Part shown: piece by piece, positions 42,653-52,263 of the stretch
Position numbering within the stretch: the first letter of the stretch is position 1
Layout of the letters: the number at the start of each line of letters is the position of its first letter
Origin: Anabaena catenula FACHB-362
GTDB taxonomy: Bacteria; Cyanobacteriota; Cyanobacteriia; Cyanobacteriales; Nostocaceae
DNA: 64,000 bases
Direction of reading: 5' to 3'
Assembly: GCF_014698735.1 (NCBI RefSeq)
Contig: NZ_JACJTQ010000028.1
Location: 1 to 64,000 of the forward strand
Notes under the pieces: model-generated
What the model was told of the DNA's origin: nothing
Databases searched by the model: none
What the model saw: only the letters and a program-made list of their open reading frames with translations
Position numbers and translations under genes: made by a program

Positions 42653-45076
42653 CTACTCTCTACCGGGAACCTTCAAACCCCGACGCTCAAGGATTTGCCG
42701 CACCTGTGGACTAGGAGTGTAGTTATAACCATAGCTGGAACGTTCAGAGTCATCCATCACCTGTGGTGTGAGCAACACAATTACCTCTCTACGTTCATTG
42801 GTTCTGTTTGATCTTCTAAACAGGGAACCAATGAAGGGAATATCACCCAAAATAGGAATCTTGGTGATAGTAGATCGATCTTGGTCTTGAATAATACCAG
42901 AAAGAATTAATGTTTGACCATCTCGCAGACGAATTGTGCCTGAATTAAGGGAGCGTTCAGATACCAAGAAGATTGTTTGAGAGCCTGTACCAACGTTAAT
43001 GTCTGCGGGTGCCTGAGGTGCTTTAACTACAGGTGCAACTGATAAGGAAACAAAACCGTTATCGTCAATGCGATCTACTTTTACAGCCAGGGTCAAACCC
43101 ACATCTGTTTTTTCTGCTGTTATGGTTTGTGTAGTAGCACCATCACCACGAGTGATTTCGTTCTTGATGTTTCCTACTACTTCCTGAGTAAGTTTGACAT
43201 TAGCCGTTTGACCTTCTTGAACAATTAAGCTTGGATCGGTCAAAATTTTAGCATTGCCACTTGTAACCTGAGCTTGCAAACTAGCTAAAAGACGTTTGGG
43301 GAATTGGTACAACGTTGGTAGCTCGTATGTGTACTCAGCAGGAGTACCAGGAGTTACCGTAGTTTGAAAACCAAACTGAGTAGGGTCCCCAGTAACAGGA
43401 TCAATGGCAGTCGGGACAATCGACGTTGTAGTTGTTCCAGGAACGGCTGGGGTAAATTCTGTTAGACCTGGTCTCGTAGGGTCAGTTTGTATCCCAGCAC
43501 GGGGATTTAATGCACTTGTGTCATTAAAAATATTAGCGCCACTAAGTGGATTAATGGCAGTAGGTGTGCTAGTTACACTGTTTCTTGCTTCAGTGCTAGT
43601 AGGAGGCCTGGAACCACCAAAATTTAGACTGGCTGCACCACCATCAACAGAGAAGTAATTATTACCAATCCCAAAAGAAAAGCTGGTATTGTAAAGTTGC
43701 TCTCCAGATAGGTTAACATCAATAATCTTGACATTAACCACCACTTGACGACGACGGATATCAAGTTGAGTTAATTGAGTTGTTGCCATCTCAACCATTT
43801 TAGGAGAACCAATCAAAGTAATGGAATTGGTGCGCTCGTCTCCTAATGCCTGTAAACCCCTCAGTAAAGGTGTTGAGTCTGTATAATTAATGCGTTGAGT
43901 TTCAACTCTTGTTTCCGTCGTTGTTTGAGTTTGGGTAATGGGTGCTACTCCAGTACCCACAGGCACAGCATTTACACTAGTAACTTGTCTTTCACGGCTG
44001 ACAGCACTTTCTGCACCTAAAGCCACTAAAAAGTTCAAAGCGACTCCCACCGTGACCTGATTCAATCGCAGGCTACGCATGACATTATCACGGGTGGAAT
44101 TAGGCAGTTTAGTGCCGACAAAAATTGTCCTGCCACTGCGGTTCGCTTCTAAACCACTCAAGCGCAAAACGTAATTAAATACATCTTGCACTGGCTCGTT
44201 TTCTATATCTAGGGAAATTGTCTTTTCATTCCCAGCAGCTGCACCAGGCTGACCTTGCTGACCCCCAGCAGGTTGCGCTCCTCCTGCTTCGCTACCTACA
44301 TAAGCTAAGTTAAGACCAGCTGCACGAGCCAGCAGTGATAAGACTTCCCTGACTGGTGCATCTCGTAACACTAAACGCGGAACCCGTTCTTGAGTGCCTA
44401 AATCAATAGTAGTGGGAGAAGTATCGATGTTAGCTTGGGTAATATCTCCCACTGGAGGAGCAACTGCTCTGGGTAGGAAAGGTGGAGCTTGATTGTAAGG
44501 TTGATTGAGACCGGCTGGTTGTGATGGTTTACCATCAATTGTGATTTCTGGGTTAGGCACTAATACATCCGGTTTTTTGCCAGACTCGACAGGAGTATTA
44601 GCAAGTGTTGTGGGTGCTGGTGCTGTGGTGTTTGTACTGGGTGTTCCGGGTACTGCTGCTGCCGCGTCCGTGGATTGTGTAAAGCCCAGAGTAAGACTGT
44701 TATCTTGTCGCACTATGGGCTTACTAGTAGGGACATTATCGCTACCAGTTACTGTCACCCGTACACTATTGGCATCTAACTGATTAACTTCTACAGATGC
44801 AATTCCCGGTGCGGGGTTTTCTTGCCGGAAACTCTTACCTTGGGGTAAACGCAGTTGGGTATTGATGATATCTGCAACTAAAGATTTATCTCTTTTAGTA
44901 GTGAAAACCTGGGGTCTGTCACCGGAAGAAGTCTTTAAAATTACACTAATTCCCCCATCTGCGGGATTTAGTCGCACGTCAGTAATTTGACTTGTTTGTG
45001 CTAACACTGGTTGTGTTGCCAAAAGTACACAAGAAGTCACACTTGATATTAAAACATTACTATGAACCTGTTTCAC
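42653..45076 (-). CDS. pilQ: Type IV pilus outer-membrane secretin PilQ
   Basis: 807 aa, forming the outer-membrane channel for type IV pili. A signal peptide (residues 1-26, cleavage after VLA), an AMIN domain (about 28-125), a Pro/Thr-rich linker, secretin short domain STN, two N-type domains and the secretin domain (about 580-790, with VSVAPVV, SGTIRLRDGQTLILSGI and GDIPFIGSLFR) appear in order. The frame starts at GTG (45074-45076), preceded by GAGG; no ATG alternative gives the signal peptide. It follows pilO after a 308-bp gap, so it may have its own promoter. Confidence 0.95.
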   Translation of the reverse strand: MKQVHSNVLISSVTSCVLLATQPVLAQTSQITDVRLNPADGGISVILKTSSGDRPQVFTTKRDKSLVADIINTQLRLPQGKSFRQENPAPGIASVEVNQLDANSVRVTVTGSDNVPTSKPIVRQDNSLTLGFTQSTDAAAAVPGTPSTNTTAPAPTTLANTPVESGKKPDVLVPNPEITIDGKPSQPAGLNQPYNQAPPFLPRAVAPPVGDITQANIDTSPTTIDLGTQERVPRLVLRDAPVREVLSLLARAAGLNLAYVGSEAGGAQPAGGQQGQPGAAAGNEKTISLDIENEPVQDVFNYVLRLSGLEANRSGRTIFVGTKLPNSTRDNVMRSLRLNQVTVGVALNFLVALGAESAVSRERQVTSVNAVPVGTGVAPITQTQTTTETRVETQRINYTDSTPLLRGLQALGDERTNSITLIGSPKMVEMATTQLTQLDIRRRQVVVNVKIIDVNLSGEQLYNTSFSFGIGNNYFSVDGGAASLNFGGSRPPTSTEARNSVTSTPTAINPLSGANIFNDTSALNPRAGIQTDPTRPGLTEFTPAVPGTTTTSIVPTAIDPVTGDPTQFGFQTTVTPGTPAEYTYELPTLYQFPKRLLASLQAQVTSGNAKILTDPSLIVQEGQTANVKLTQEVVGNIKNEITRGDGATTQTITAEKTDVGLTLAVKVDRIDDNGFVSLSVAPVVKAPQAPADINVGTGSQTIFLVSERSLNSGTIRLRDGQTLILSGIIQDQDRSTITKIPILGDIPFIGSLFRRSNRTNERREVIVLLTPQVMDDSERSSYGYNYTPSPQVRQILERRGLKVPGRE

Positions 45077-45384
45077 AGTTCATTCCTCACATTAAATAAA
45101 ACCTTGTTTGTATGTCTACTAGTACAGCGTGGCAGAAATAAAACTACTATTCAAAATACGTAAAAAGCTCATACTATAAACTTTTTAAATTTTGAATTTT
45201 GTATCCTGTATGGAAGCAGTAGGCTCTATTTGGAATTCACTGCGGTACTAGCCTCTAATCTCTTTTTCATCAGTTCTGATGTACGCAGTTGATCAAGGTT
45301 ATTTAACCAATCATCTGTAATTAAACTTGTCGTACATTGGATTTGCATTTAAGTTACAAATCAGCACTCAGAACTTGGTAATTG
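45077..45384. other. Intergenic region between pilO and pilQ
   Basis: AT-rich; two short direct repeats (ACTATTCAAAATACG-like) are present. No gene or terminator is evident; it may hold a second promoter for pilQ. Confidence 0.5.
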
Positions 45385-46161
45385 TTACTTCTGGGCTGGT
45401 GGTGCTGAAGCGGCAGCTACTTCTGCTGCTTCCTCTGGAGTCAATGGCATCAAGGCCTCTAAATCAAAGGAAGTTGCCAGTTTTCCTGGGCCAATCTGCA
45501 CTACTTTCTTGTTTTCCTCTGAGTTTTGTATTTCTGGGGGAACTAATTTTGAGTCATAGTTTTTGACTAGCAACAAAGGCTGTAAACGCTCGACATTACG
45601 CATAATTGACTGCGTTTGTTCAAAAGTGCCTTCAATTTCTACCTTGATCTTGCTGCGTTTGAGCTTATTGTTGACTTCGGCTCCTAAGCTATCATCAGTA
45701 ATTATTTCTGGTTTATCTCCTGATGGTACAAATTTTTTCAGTGTGGCTCTGACAGAATTGGCGGTAAATTTACCATTGCTAGCATCTACTAAACGACTGG
45801 TATCCATCAGCAACGTGGACAAACTTTTTTCGTTAGCAAATAAAGCTAAAACTTGAACTTGTTGCTGCTTGGCTTGAGCTAACTCTGCCAGCACTGTGTC
45901 AATTTGTTGAGCTTGGCGTCTCTTTTGGTCAACTTGTCCTTGAAGTTCCTGACTTTTTGTTTGTTGCTGCTGATAGGTATCCCAAGCGGGCATGACCATG
46001 TTAAGTATCATGTAACCAGCTGCAAGAAACCCTATACCTCCGACTATACCGCCAATGATTGGTGCTGTTAAAGTTACACCAAAAACAACGAGGTTGGATG
46101 ATGGGGCATCATCGAATCCGTTAGCGTGTTGTGAAAAACTTAAATCATCACTCAGCGTCAT
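45385..46161 (-). CDS. pilO: Type IV pilus inner-membrane protein PilO
   Basis: 258 aa. A transmembrane helix near residues 33-55 (IIGGIVGGIGFLAAGYMILNMV) is followed by a coiled coil (QQQQTKSQELQGQVDQKRRQAQQIDTVLAELAQAKQQ) and a ferredoxin-like C-terminal domain, the PilO plan. The stop of pilN and the start of pilO overlap by 4 bp (ATGA). PilO, PilN and PilM form the inner-membrane alignment complex that links the motor to PilQ. PilP is not seen, as is usual in cyanobacteria. Confidence 0.9.
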   Translation of the reverse strand: MTLSDDLSFSQHANGFDDAPSSNLVVFGVTLTAPIIGGIVGGIGFLAAGYMILNMVMPAWDTYQQQQTKSQELQGQVDQKRRQAQQIDTVLAELAQAKQQQVQVLALFANEKSLSTLLMDTSRLVDASNGKFTANSVRATLKKFVPSGDKPEIITDDSLGAEVNNKLKRSKIKVEIEGTFEQTQSIMRNVERLQPLLLVKNYDSKLVPPEIQNSEENKKVVQIGPGKLATSFDLEALMPLTPEEAAEVAAASAPPAQK

Positions 46162-46946
46162 TTTGAAATGACTCCTGTTTTTTGGATACTACGAAGTCTA
46201 GTCACTAATCCGACTGTGCCTTTTTGTTCTAACTCACGAATTAATTCAGATGCTGGTGTGGTACTCAGACCAGCCTTAATTGTGTATTTAACCACTTGAA
46301 TTGGTTTAATTTTCACACTACTTTCATTAGATTGACCATCAGGTTGAATAGCACCTGTTTCTGGAGGTGCATCGATTAACTCTGCTGTACTAATTTTACT
46401 TTCTGAGGCATTGACGAACTTGGACTGTCCCAGACTCAGTACGAAGTCGTTAACATCCCGAAAAGAGCGAGCATAGCCATTAATTTCTAAGCCTCCAGCT
46501 GGATTGCTAGGGGGTTTTCCTGGGGTAGCTTGGGTTTGAATAACAGGGGCGATTTGCTTGATATTGTCAATTTGGACATTTTTGGGAATGCGATCGCGCA
46601 AATCTTGCAACATGGCTGACCAAGGACGAATCTGATCAAACACAGTTACTAAAGCTTGTGTTTGCACTTTAATACCTGTTGTTTCAGCCTTGATTTTGTT
46701 AATATTGGCTATTTTTCCATCTAACTCCTTATTTTCTTGATCCAGTTTTCCTATGAGTTGCTCTAACTCAGCGGTTTTCATTTGCAAAAACCATAAGCTA
46801 CAGAATGCCAACGCCGGCAAACACAAACCCACTCCCAGTCCCAAATACACTGGCCTTAAATCTCCTATTTGTGGTGGTTTGGGTTTTACCGGGTCGCTAT
46901 CAACAGGTAAGCGGTCTTTGAGAAAATTAATATCCAGACTATACAT
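46158..46946 (-). CDS. pilN: Type IV pilus assembly protein PilN
   Basis: 262 aa. The conserved N-terminus MYSLDINFLKDRLP mimics the segment that binds PilM; a transmembrane helix follows at about residues 33-52, then a coiled coil and a periplasmic ferredoxin-like domain. GGGAGG precedes the ATG. It begins 5 bp after pilM and overlaps pilO by 4 bp, confirming a pilM-pilN-pilO operon. Confidence 0.92.
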   Translation of the reverse strand: MYSLDINFLKDRLPVDSDPVKPKPPQIGDLRPVYLGLGVGLCLPALAFCSLWFLQMKTAELEQLIGKLDQENKELDGKIANINKIKAETTGIKVQTQALVTVFDQIRPWSAMLQDLRDRIPKNVQIDNIKQIAPVIQTQATPGKPPSNPAGGLEINGYARSFRDVNDFVLSLGQSKFVNASESKISTAELIDAPPETGAIQPDGQSNESSVKIKPIQVVKYTIKAGLSTTPASELIRELEQKGTVGLVTRLRSIQKTGVISK

Positions 46947-46950
46947 TTTG

Positions 46951-48090
46951 TTAAACCTCCCGCATTCCTAGACCAAGTACTATTCCCAAGCCTGGGCGTT
47001 GCACTGATGGGTATTTTTCGGCTTCTACTTCCAAAGACAAATCCCTGATTGGATCTATTTGGGTAGTGGGGAAACCTAACCGTTGGGTAAAGAACTCATC
47101 TAGCTGTTGGAGTCCCCCCCCTGTTCCAGCTAGTAAAATCTGCGCTACTTCTAAACCTTCACTTTGATTGATGTAAAAATCGATAGAACGGCGCAGTTCG
47201 TCTGATAATTCCCCCAGCACTTTCAGCATGGGAGCCATTCCCGGATTAATCCCAGTAGTTCCGCTTTTTATAGCATCATTAGAAGTTGCCGGAATAGTCA
47301 TTCCCATCAACATATCCATATCTCGTGATGTGGGTAAATTCATTGCTCTGGATAGAGCCGATTGTAGCTGATATGTGCCTATTGGTACGGTGCGCGAAAA
47401 TTGCGGTACACCATTGATAATGATGGCAATTTCCGTACTGTCAAACTCAATATCAACTAACACTGCTGCTTCTTGAGGACCAAATAGTCTCAACTGATCA
47501 CGAATAGTCCGAATGAGTGCAAAACTGTTAATTTCTAAAACATCGATTTTTAATCCTGCTTCTGCAAACGTACTAATATAGGTATTAGTTACCTCCTTAC
47601 GAGTGGCAACCAAAAGCACCTGTACTTTTTCAATTCCATCTTCATCTACAAAGTACCCAAGTTTCTGGTAATCTACATCAGCCTCCTCTCTTGGATAGGG
47701 CAAATACAAAGCTGCTTCATGGTTGAGTACCATCTCCCGTAACTCTTTGTTATCCAATTCTGCTGGCACAGGGATAACACGTACAATAGCATCTCGCCCT
47801 GGGACACAAGTAGCAACGCGAGAAGCTTTGATTTTATTTTCAGCCATTGTTTGCTGAATGAGTTCCGCCATTCTTGGGGAATCATTAATTTGACCGTCGG
47901 TAATTATTCCTTCTGGGACTGGTACTGTTGTTAACGACTCTATTTTTAAGCCTTGACGTTGCTTGCGTAGCTGAACTATGTTCATTCGTTCTGGTGCAAG
48001 CTCAATGCCAATCCCTCTATTAGATTTACCAAAGAGATTACCGACGTTGACGATATTACTGAAACTACTGAGACTATTGAGGACTTTCAC
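46951..48090 (-). CDS. pilM: Type IV pilus assembly ATPase PilM
   Basis: 379-aa actin-like cytoplasmic protein; GIGIELAPERMNIVQLRKQRQGLK near residues 27-50 is the phosphate-1 region, ILVDIEFDSTEIAIIINGVPQFSRTVPIG near 205-230 the phosphate-2 region, and LAGTGGGLQQLDEFF near 330 the adenosine region. It recruits PilN to start the inner-membrane platform. It is the first gene of the pil operon; a divergent gene starts 143 bp away. Confidence 0.93.
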   Translation of the reverse strand: MKVLNSLSSFSNIVNVGNLFGKSNRGIGIELAPERMNIVQLRKQRQGLKIESLTTVPVPEGIITDGQINDSPRMAELIQQTMAENKIKASRVATCVPGRDAIVRVIPVPAELDNKELREMVLNHEAALYLPYPREEADVDYQKLGYFVDEDGIEKVQVLLVATRKEVTNTYISTFAEAGLKIDVLEINSFALIRTIRDQLRLFGPQEAAVLVDIEFDSTEIAIIINGVPQFSRTVPIGTYQLQSALSRAMNLPTSRDMDMLMGMTIPATSNDAIKSGTTGINPGMAPMLKVLGELSDELRRSIDFYINQSEGLEVAQILLAGTGGGLQQLDEFFTQRLGFPTTQIDPIRDLSLEVEAEKYPSVQRPGLGIVLGLGMREV

Positions 48091-48233
48091 GACAGTCTTA
48101 CCTGCTACATTGCTAAATGAAAAATTTAAATCCTGTTCAAAACTAATTTAGTACTAAGTAATCTATATAGCCTATAATCTCGACATTTCTGCATAAGCTT
48201 TTCACCCTTTTCAATCGTAAAAATATTAACACG

Positions 48234-49532
48234 ATGATTCAATTACGAAAATTCCAACAAATGACTGTTTGGGCATTAATTGGCTTACTTAGCAGTTGGG
48301 TAGTAAGTTGTAGTACAAGTAATGTTAATACAGCTACAAAACCAGCTGCTTCTGAAGCAGCAACTATTGAGTTTTGGACTATGCAACTCCAACCTCAATT
48401 TACCAACTACTTCCAAAGCCTCATTGCGACTTTTGAATCGCAAAACCCCAGTATCAAAGTCAAATGGGTGGATGTGCCTTGGTCAGCGATGGAGAACAAG
48501 ATTTTAACAGCTGTCTCCGCAAAAACGCCACCAGATGTTGTCAACCTTAATCCAGATTTTGCCTCCCAACTTGCAGGACGAAATGCGTGGTTAGATTTGG
48601 ATGCAAAAGTCCCAAAAGAGGTTCGTTCCTCCTATTTGCCCAATATTTGGCAAGCTAGTACCCTCAATAGTAAGACTTTTGGGATTCCTTGGTATCTCAC
48701 CACGAGGTTAACTATTTATAACACTGATTTATTAAAACAAGCAGGTATCAAGAAACCACCTGCAACTTATGCAGAAATAGCGCAAGCGGCACAACAAATC
48801 AAAGATAAAACGGGTAAATACGCATTTTTTGCCACTTTTGTCCCCCAAGATTCGGGTGAAGTATTGGAATCATTTGTGCAAATGGGAGTTACCTTAATCA
48901 ATGCTGAGGGTAAAGCCGGGTTTAATTCACCACAGGGAAAAGCTGCTTTTCAGTACTGGGTAGATTTGTATAAGAAAGGATTACTACCTAAAGAATCATT
49001 GACACAAGGACACCGTCATGCAATTGATTTATACCAATCTGGGGAAACTGCGTTTTTAGCTTCTGGGCCTGAATTTCTGAAGACGATATCTAATAATGCG
49101 CCAAAAATTGCTCAAGCTTCAGCTATAGCACCCCAAATTACAGGTGATACAGGTAAGAAAAACGTCGCTGTCATGAACATAGTCATTCCCCGCGCCACTA
49201 AATACCCTGACGCAGCGGTTAAATTTGCTTTATTTGTTACTAATGATGAAAATCAACTAGCTTTTGCTAAAGCGGCTAATGTTTTACCTTCAACAATCAA
49301 ATCACTTGCTGACAGCTATTTTAAAGAAGTTCCCAATAATGCCTCAACTGTGGAAAAAGGGCGTATTATCAGCGCCCAACAAATGCAACAAGCTGAGGTT
49401 TTAACCCCAAAAATCAAAGATTTCAAACTCTTGCAAAAGGCGATTTATGAAAATCTCCAAGCTGCAATGTTGGGTGAAAAAACGGTGGATAAAGCTGTAG
49501 AAGATGCAGCACAACAATGGGATAATCGGTAA
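48234..49532 (+). CDS. ABC transporter sugar-binding lipoprotein
   Basis: 432 aa of the family 1 extracellular solute-binding type. A signal with lipobox VVSC (cysteine near residue 26) indicates a lipoprotein. IEFWTMQLQPQFTNYFQSLIATFESQNPSIKVKWVDVPWSAM is the first lobe start; NLNPDFASQLAGRNAWLDL and TFGIPWYLTTRLTIYNTDLLKQAGI follow. The permeases and ATPase are not adjacent. The likely ligand is a sugar or glucosylglycerol-like compound; the identity is not determined by the sequence. Confidence 0.88.
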   Translation: MIQLRKFQQMTVWALIGLLSSWVVSCSTSNVNTATKPAASEAATIEFWTMQLQPQFTNYFQSLIATFESQNPSIKVKWVDVPWSAMENKILTAVSAKTPPDVVNLNPDFASQLAGRNAWLDLDAKVPKEVRSSYLPNIWQASTLNSKTFGIPWYLTTRLTIYNTDLLKQAGIKKPPATYAEIAQAAQQIKDKTGKYAFFATFVPQDSGEVLESFVQMGVTLINAEGKAGFNSPQGKAAFQYWVDLYKKGLLPKESLTQGHRHAIDLYQSGETAFLASGPEFLKTISNNAPKIAQASAIAPQITGDTGKKNVAVMNIVIPRATKYPDAAVKFALFVTNDENQLAFAKAANVLPSTIKSLADSYFKEVPNNASTVEKGRIISAQQMQQAEVLTPKIKDFKLLQKAIYENLQAAMLGEKTVDKAVEDAAQQWDNR

Positions 49533-49535
49533 TTG

Positions 49536-49658
49536 AAGGCAGGAGGCAGGAGGCAGGAGGCAGAAGGCAGAAGTTTTTGAATTTTAAATATATCTGTTCC
49601 CTGTTCCCTGTTCCCTGTTCCCTGTTCCCTGTTCCCTGTTTCCTATTCCCTATTCCCT
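49536..49658. repeat. Two adjacent STRR arrays (GGAGGCA)n and (GTTCCCT)n
   Basis: GGAGGCA-type units at 49536-49570, and GTTCCCT-type units at 49595-49658, the latter running into the last codons of folC. Both are 7-bp periodic. Confidence 0.9.
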
Positions 49659-50902
49659 AAAAAATGACCAAGTAAATAGAGAGAACCGGATAAAACTACT
49701 AAGTTATCTGTAGAGGTGAATGCAGCATCTAAAGCTGAGAATACATCTGGATAGGTGCTGCAAAAACCTAAATCTGGGCAAGTTTCCAGGGCTAATTTTG
49801 TTAAGTGATCAAGATTGGCGGAATTACTATCGGGAACTGGTACTAAATATAATTTATCTCCTCTTTTGAGGAGTGCTTGAAAAATATCAGCATGATCTTT
49901 AGTAGCCAGCATTCCCATTACCCAAGTTATATTTTGAGTATTGAGACTATCTACATAATGACGTAAAACTTCGGCGGCGGCTGGATTGTGTGCGCCATCA
50001 ATTAATAGTTTATGGTCTTTCCAGGTAATCCATTGCATTCGGCCTGGCCATTTAGTTTTTTCCATACCGTTGACTATGGCTGTTTCAGAAATTTGCCAAC
50101 CTTTTTGTTGCAATATTTCCAAAGCTGCTAAAGCCAAAGCTGAATTAGTTAGTTGAATTTGTCCCTTTAATGGAAGAGGATATTTTATTAATCCTGCACT
50201 TTGAATTTTTTGATATTCTGCCCAATCTGTAGCTATGGGAAATCCTGGCTGAGGAGTGACTAGAGGGCATTGTAATACAACGGTAAGCGATCGCACGACT
50301 GTTTCTGCCTCTGCTGGCAATTGACCTACTACTACAGGACATCCCGGTTTGAGAATCCCAGCTTTTTCTCTGGCAATATCTCTAACAGTGGGGCCTAATT
50401 GCTGCCAGTGTTCCCGACTGATGGAAGTAATTACCGTCACCAAAGGTTGAGAACAGACATTAGTTGCATCTAAACGCCCACCTAATCCGACTTCTACCAC
50501 TGCCACATCAACTTTTTGTTGTGCAAAATATAACCAAGCTGCTGCGGTAATTACTTCAAACTGTGTTGGTGATTCTTCTTCAAAGTCAATAGCAGCTTTA
50601 ATTTTTAGTATTAATTCGCACAATTCACTTTGTTCGATTGGTTGTTCGTTAATACAAATACGTTCTGTCCAATCAACTAAATGAGGGGAAGTGTAGCGTC
50701 CTGTGCGATAACCAGCTTCAGTAAGTACTGAGGAAAGATAAGCACAAACAGAACCTTTGCCGTTAGTGCCAGCAACATGAATTACAGGAACTTGGTGATG
50801 AGGATTTCCGAGATTTGCCAATAATTCGACAATGCGGGATAGTCCCAGATTGACACCAAAGTGTTGAAAGGGTTGGAGTAAAGAGTCGATGCTTACAACC
50901 AT
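49643..50902 (-). CDS. folC: Dihydrofolate/folylpolyglutamate synthase FolC
   Basis: 419 aa. FolC attaches glutamate to dihydropteroate and folate. The ATP-binding loop HVAGTNGKGSVCAYLSSVL (about residues 42-60) is followed by VAVVEVGLGGRLDATN, SISREHWQQLGPTVRDIAREKAGIL and DGAHNPAAAEVL, all in order. The C-terminus is encoded within an STRR array of GTTCCCT-type units (about the last 5 residues), so it may vary between strains. Monocistronic; the start lies just downstream of another STRR. Confidence 0.95.
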   Translation of the reverse strand: MVVSIDSLLQPFQHFGVNLGLSRIVELLANLGNPHHQVPVIHVAGTNGKGSVCAYLSSVLTEAGYRTGRYTSPHLVDWTERICINEQPIEQSELCELILKIKAAIDFEEESPTQFEVITAAAWLYFAQQKVDVAVVEVGLGGRLDATNVCSQPLVTVITSISREHWQQLGPTVRDIAREKAGILKPGCPVVVGQLPAEAETVVRSLTVVLQCPLVTPQPGFPIATDWAEYQKIQSAGLIKYPLPLKGQIQLTNSALALAALEILQQKGWQISETAIVNGMEKTKWPGRMQWITWKDHKLLIDGAHNPAAAEVLRHYVDSLNTQNITWVMGMLATKDHADIFQALLKRGDKLYLVPVPDSNSANLDHLTKLALETCPDLGFCSTYPDVFSALDAAFTSTDNLVVLSGSLYLLGHFLGNRE

Positions 50903-50903
50903 A

Positions 50904-50994
50904 GGTGACAGGTGACAGGTGACAGGTGACAGGTGACAGGTGACAGTATATATTTTTCTGTTCCCTGTTCCCTGTTCCCTGTTCCCTGTTCCCT
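50904..50994. repeat. Two STRR arrays, (GTGACAG)n and (GTTCCCT)n
   Basis: GTGACAG units at 50904-50946 and GTTCCCT units at 50960-50994, between folC and psbY. Confidence 0.95.
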
Positions 50995-50997
50995 TGA

Positions 50998-51123
50998 TTA
51001 GGCTTCTTTGTTTAAAAAGTTTTGCACTTGTCTTAAAGCCGCAGCACCGATATTAAACACAGCCCAACTAGCAGCAATCACTACTGGTGCTAAAACAATT
51101 ACTACACGGGTATCGATGTCCAT
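50998..51123 (-). CDS. psbY: Photosystem II protein PsbY
   Basis: A 41-aa protein, too short for routine ORF calling. The translation starts [19 protein letters not shown] and continues through [19 protein letters not shown], ending KEA, which matches the single-helix PsbY subunit at the edge of photosystem II beside cytochrome b559. The membrane helix covers about residues 7-26. AGAGGG lies 9 bp before the ATG at 51123. It is monocistronic between STRR arrays. Confidence 0.93.
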   Translation of the reverse strand: MDIDTRVVIVLAPVVIAASWAVFNIGAAALRQVQNFLNKEA

Positions 51124-51234
51124 ATTAGAAGCCCTCTGTTAATTAGAATTTAAAGTTTTGTCAACAGTTCTCAATTTTTATTTTTAGCTTAAGTGGGGTA
51201 TTTTTCCAACCTTAAGTGTAAAGAATAGTTAAGT

Positions 51235-51318
51235 CATTGGTGATTGGTGATTGGTGATTGGTGATTGGTGATTGGTCATTGGTGATTGGTGATTGGTGAT
51301 TGGTGATTGGTGATTGGG
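51235..51318. repeat. Tandem heptamer repeat (TTGGTGA)n
   Basis: About twelve 7-bp units with a single variant unit (TTGGTCA, as in the array at 1-107). Confidence 0.95.
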
Positions 51319-51397
51319 GAAAAGGTAATTAAATTATTCTTAATTGTCACCGCGTCTCCCGCTCTCCGCGTCACCGCGTCTCTCCCTCCCCAGTCAC

Positions 51398-51919
51398 CTA
51401 ACTAAAACCAATATCAGTCCCTTTACCGGCGTGAACTAGGGCTAATTTATGGTACTTTTCGGCGTGTTCGATGAGTTCTGCTGCTTCGGTATCTGTGAGT
51501 TGACGGACGATTTTAGCGGGGATGCCTACGACTAGGGAAAAGGGTGGTATGTCTTTGGTGACAACTGCACCAGCACCAATGATGCTACCCGTACCAACTC
51601 TAACTCCACCTAAAATTATTGCGCCTATACCAATTAAACTCCCAGATTCGATATGGGCAGAATGTACCACAGCACGATGTCCGACGGTGACATGATCTTC
51701 TAATATTGTGGGACAACCAGGATCACCATGTAGAATGGCTCCATCTTGAATGTTTGTGCATTCGCCAATTTCAATGCGTTCTACATCCCCTCTAACAACG
51801 GCTCCATACCAAATGCTTACTTTGGCTGCAATGCTGACTGAGCCGACAACAACGGCGTTGGTGGCGATAAAAGCAGCTTGAGAAAAATCGGGAGATGTCC
51901 AGTAGGAAACAGTAGACAC
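51398..51919 (-). CDS. Gamma-carbonic anhydrase family protein
   Basis: 173 aa if started at the GTG at 51919; the frame runs to 51997, but the extra N-terminal residues (WLCNQPQKLEFF) look non-coding. The left-handed beta-helix hexapeptide repeats are clear: FIATNAVVVGSVSIAAKVSIWYGAVVRGDVERIEIGECTNIQDGAILHGD, VTVGHRAVVHSAHIESGSLIGIGAIILGGVRVGTGSIIGAGAVV. The metal histidines lie in LHGD and GHRAVVHSAH. This is the YrdA/CaiE-like gamma-CA group. Carbonic anhydrase activity is not shown. The start codon remains uncertain. Confidence 0.85.
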   Translation of the reverse strand: MSTVSYWTSPDFSQAAFIATNAVVVGSVSIAAKVSIWYGAVVRGDVERIEIGECTNIQDGAILHGDPGCPTILEDHVTVGHRAVVHSAHIESGSLIGIGAIILGGVRVGTGSIIGAGAVVTKDIPPFSLVVGIPAKIVRQLTDTEAAELIEHAEKYHKLALVHAGKGTDIGFS

Positions 51920-52263
51920 GATAGAATATTGATATGGTACCCAGGAACACTGGAAAAACTCCAACTTTTGAGGCTGGTTGCACAACCAGGATATCACAGC
52001 CGTTTAGCCTCTAGGCTGAGGAAGGCACTAGTACCGGTTGGCGGAATTAAAAACTAAAAATTAAAAATTAAAAAAGCAGATTACACAAGCTTTTTAATAA
52101 TTTTTAATAGTAGCTTTCTTTTCGTCGTGTTTTACTAGTTTGCTCAGGCAGTAACCCCCTGATTGTGTGGAACAGTGAGCAAGTAACTAAAAGTAGCGGA
52201 GCCGAAGTGTAAAATTAAACTCAATGGTGCTGGTGAAGAGAAAACTATGTTTGTACGCACTTC
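51920..52263. other. Intergenic region
   Basis: AT-rich with a TAAAAATT-type low-complexity stretch at about 52046-52072. Nothing else was seen. Confidence 0.5.

Noticed and set aside
51235-51318. Possible CRISPR array
   Set aside because: The units are contiguous heptamers with no spacers; same reasoning for all other tandem arrays in the window.
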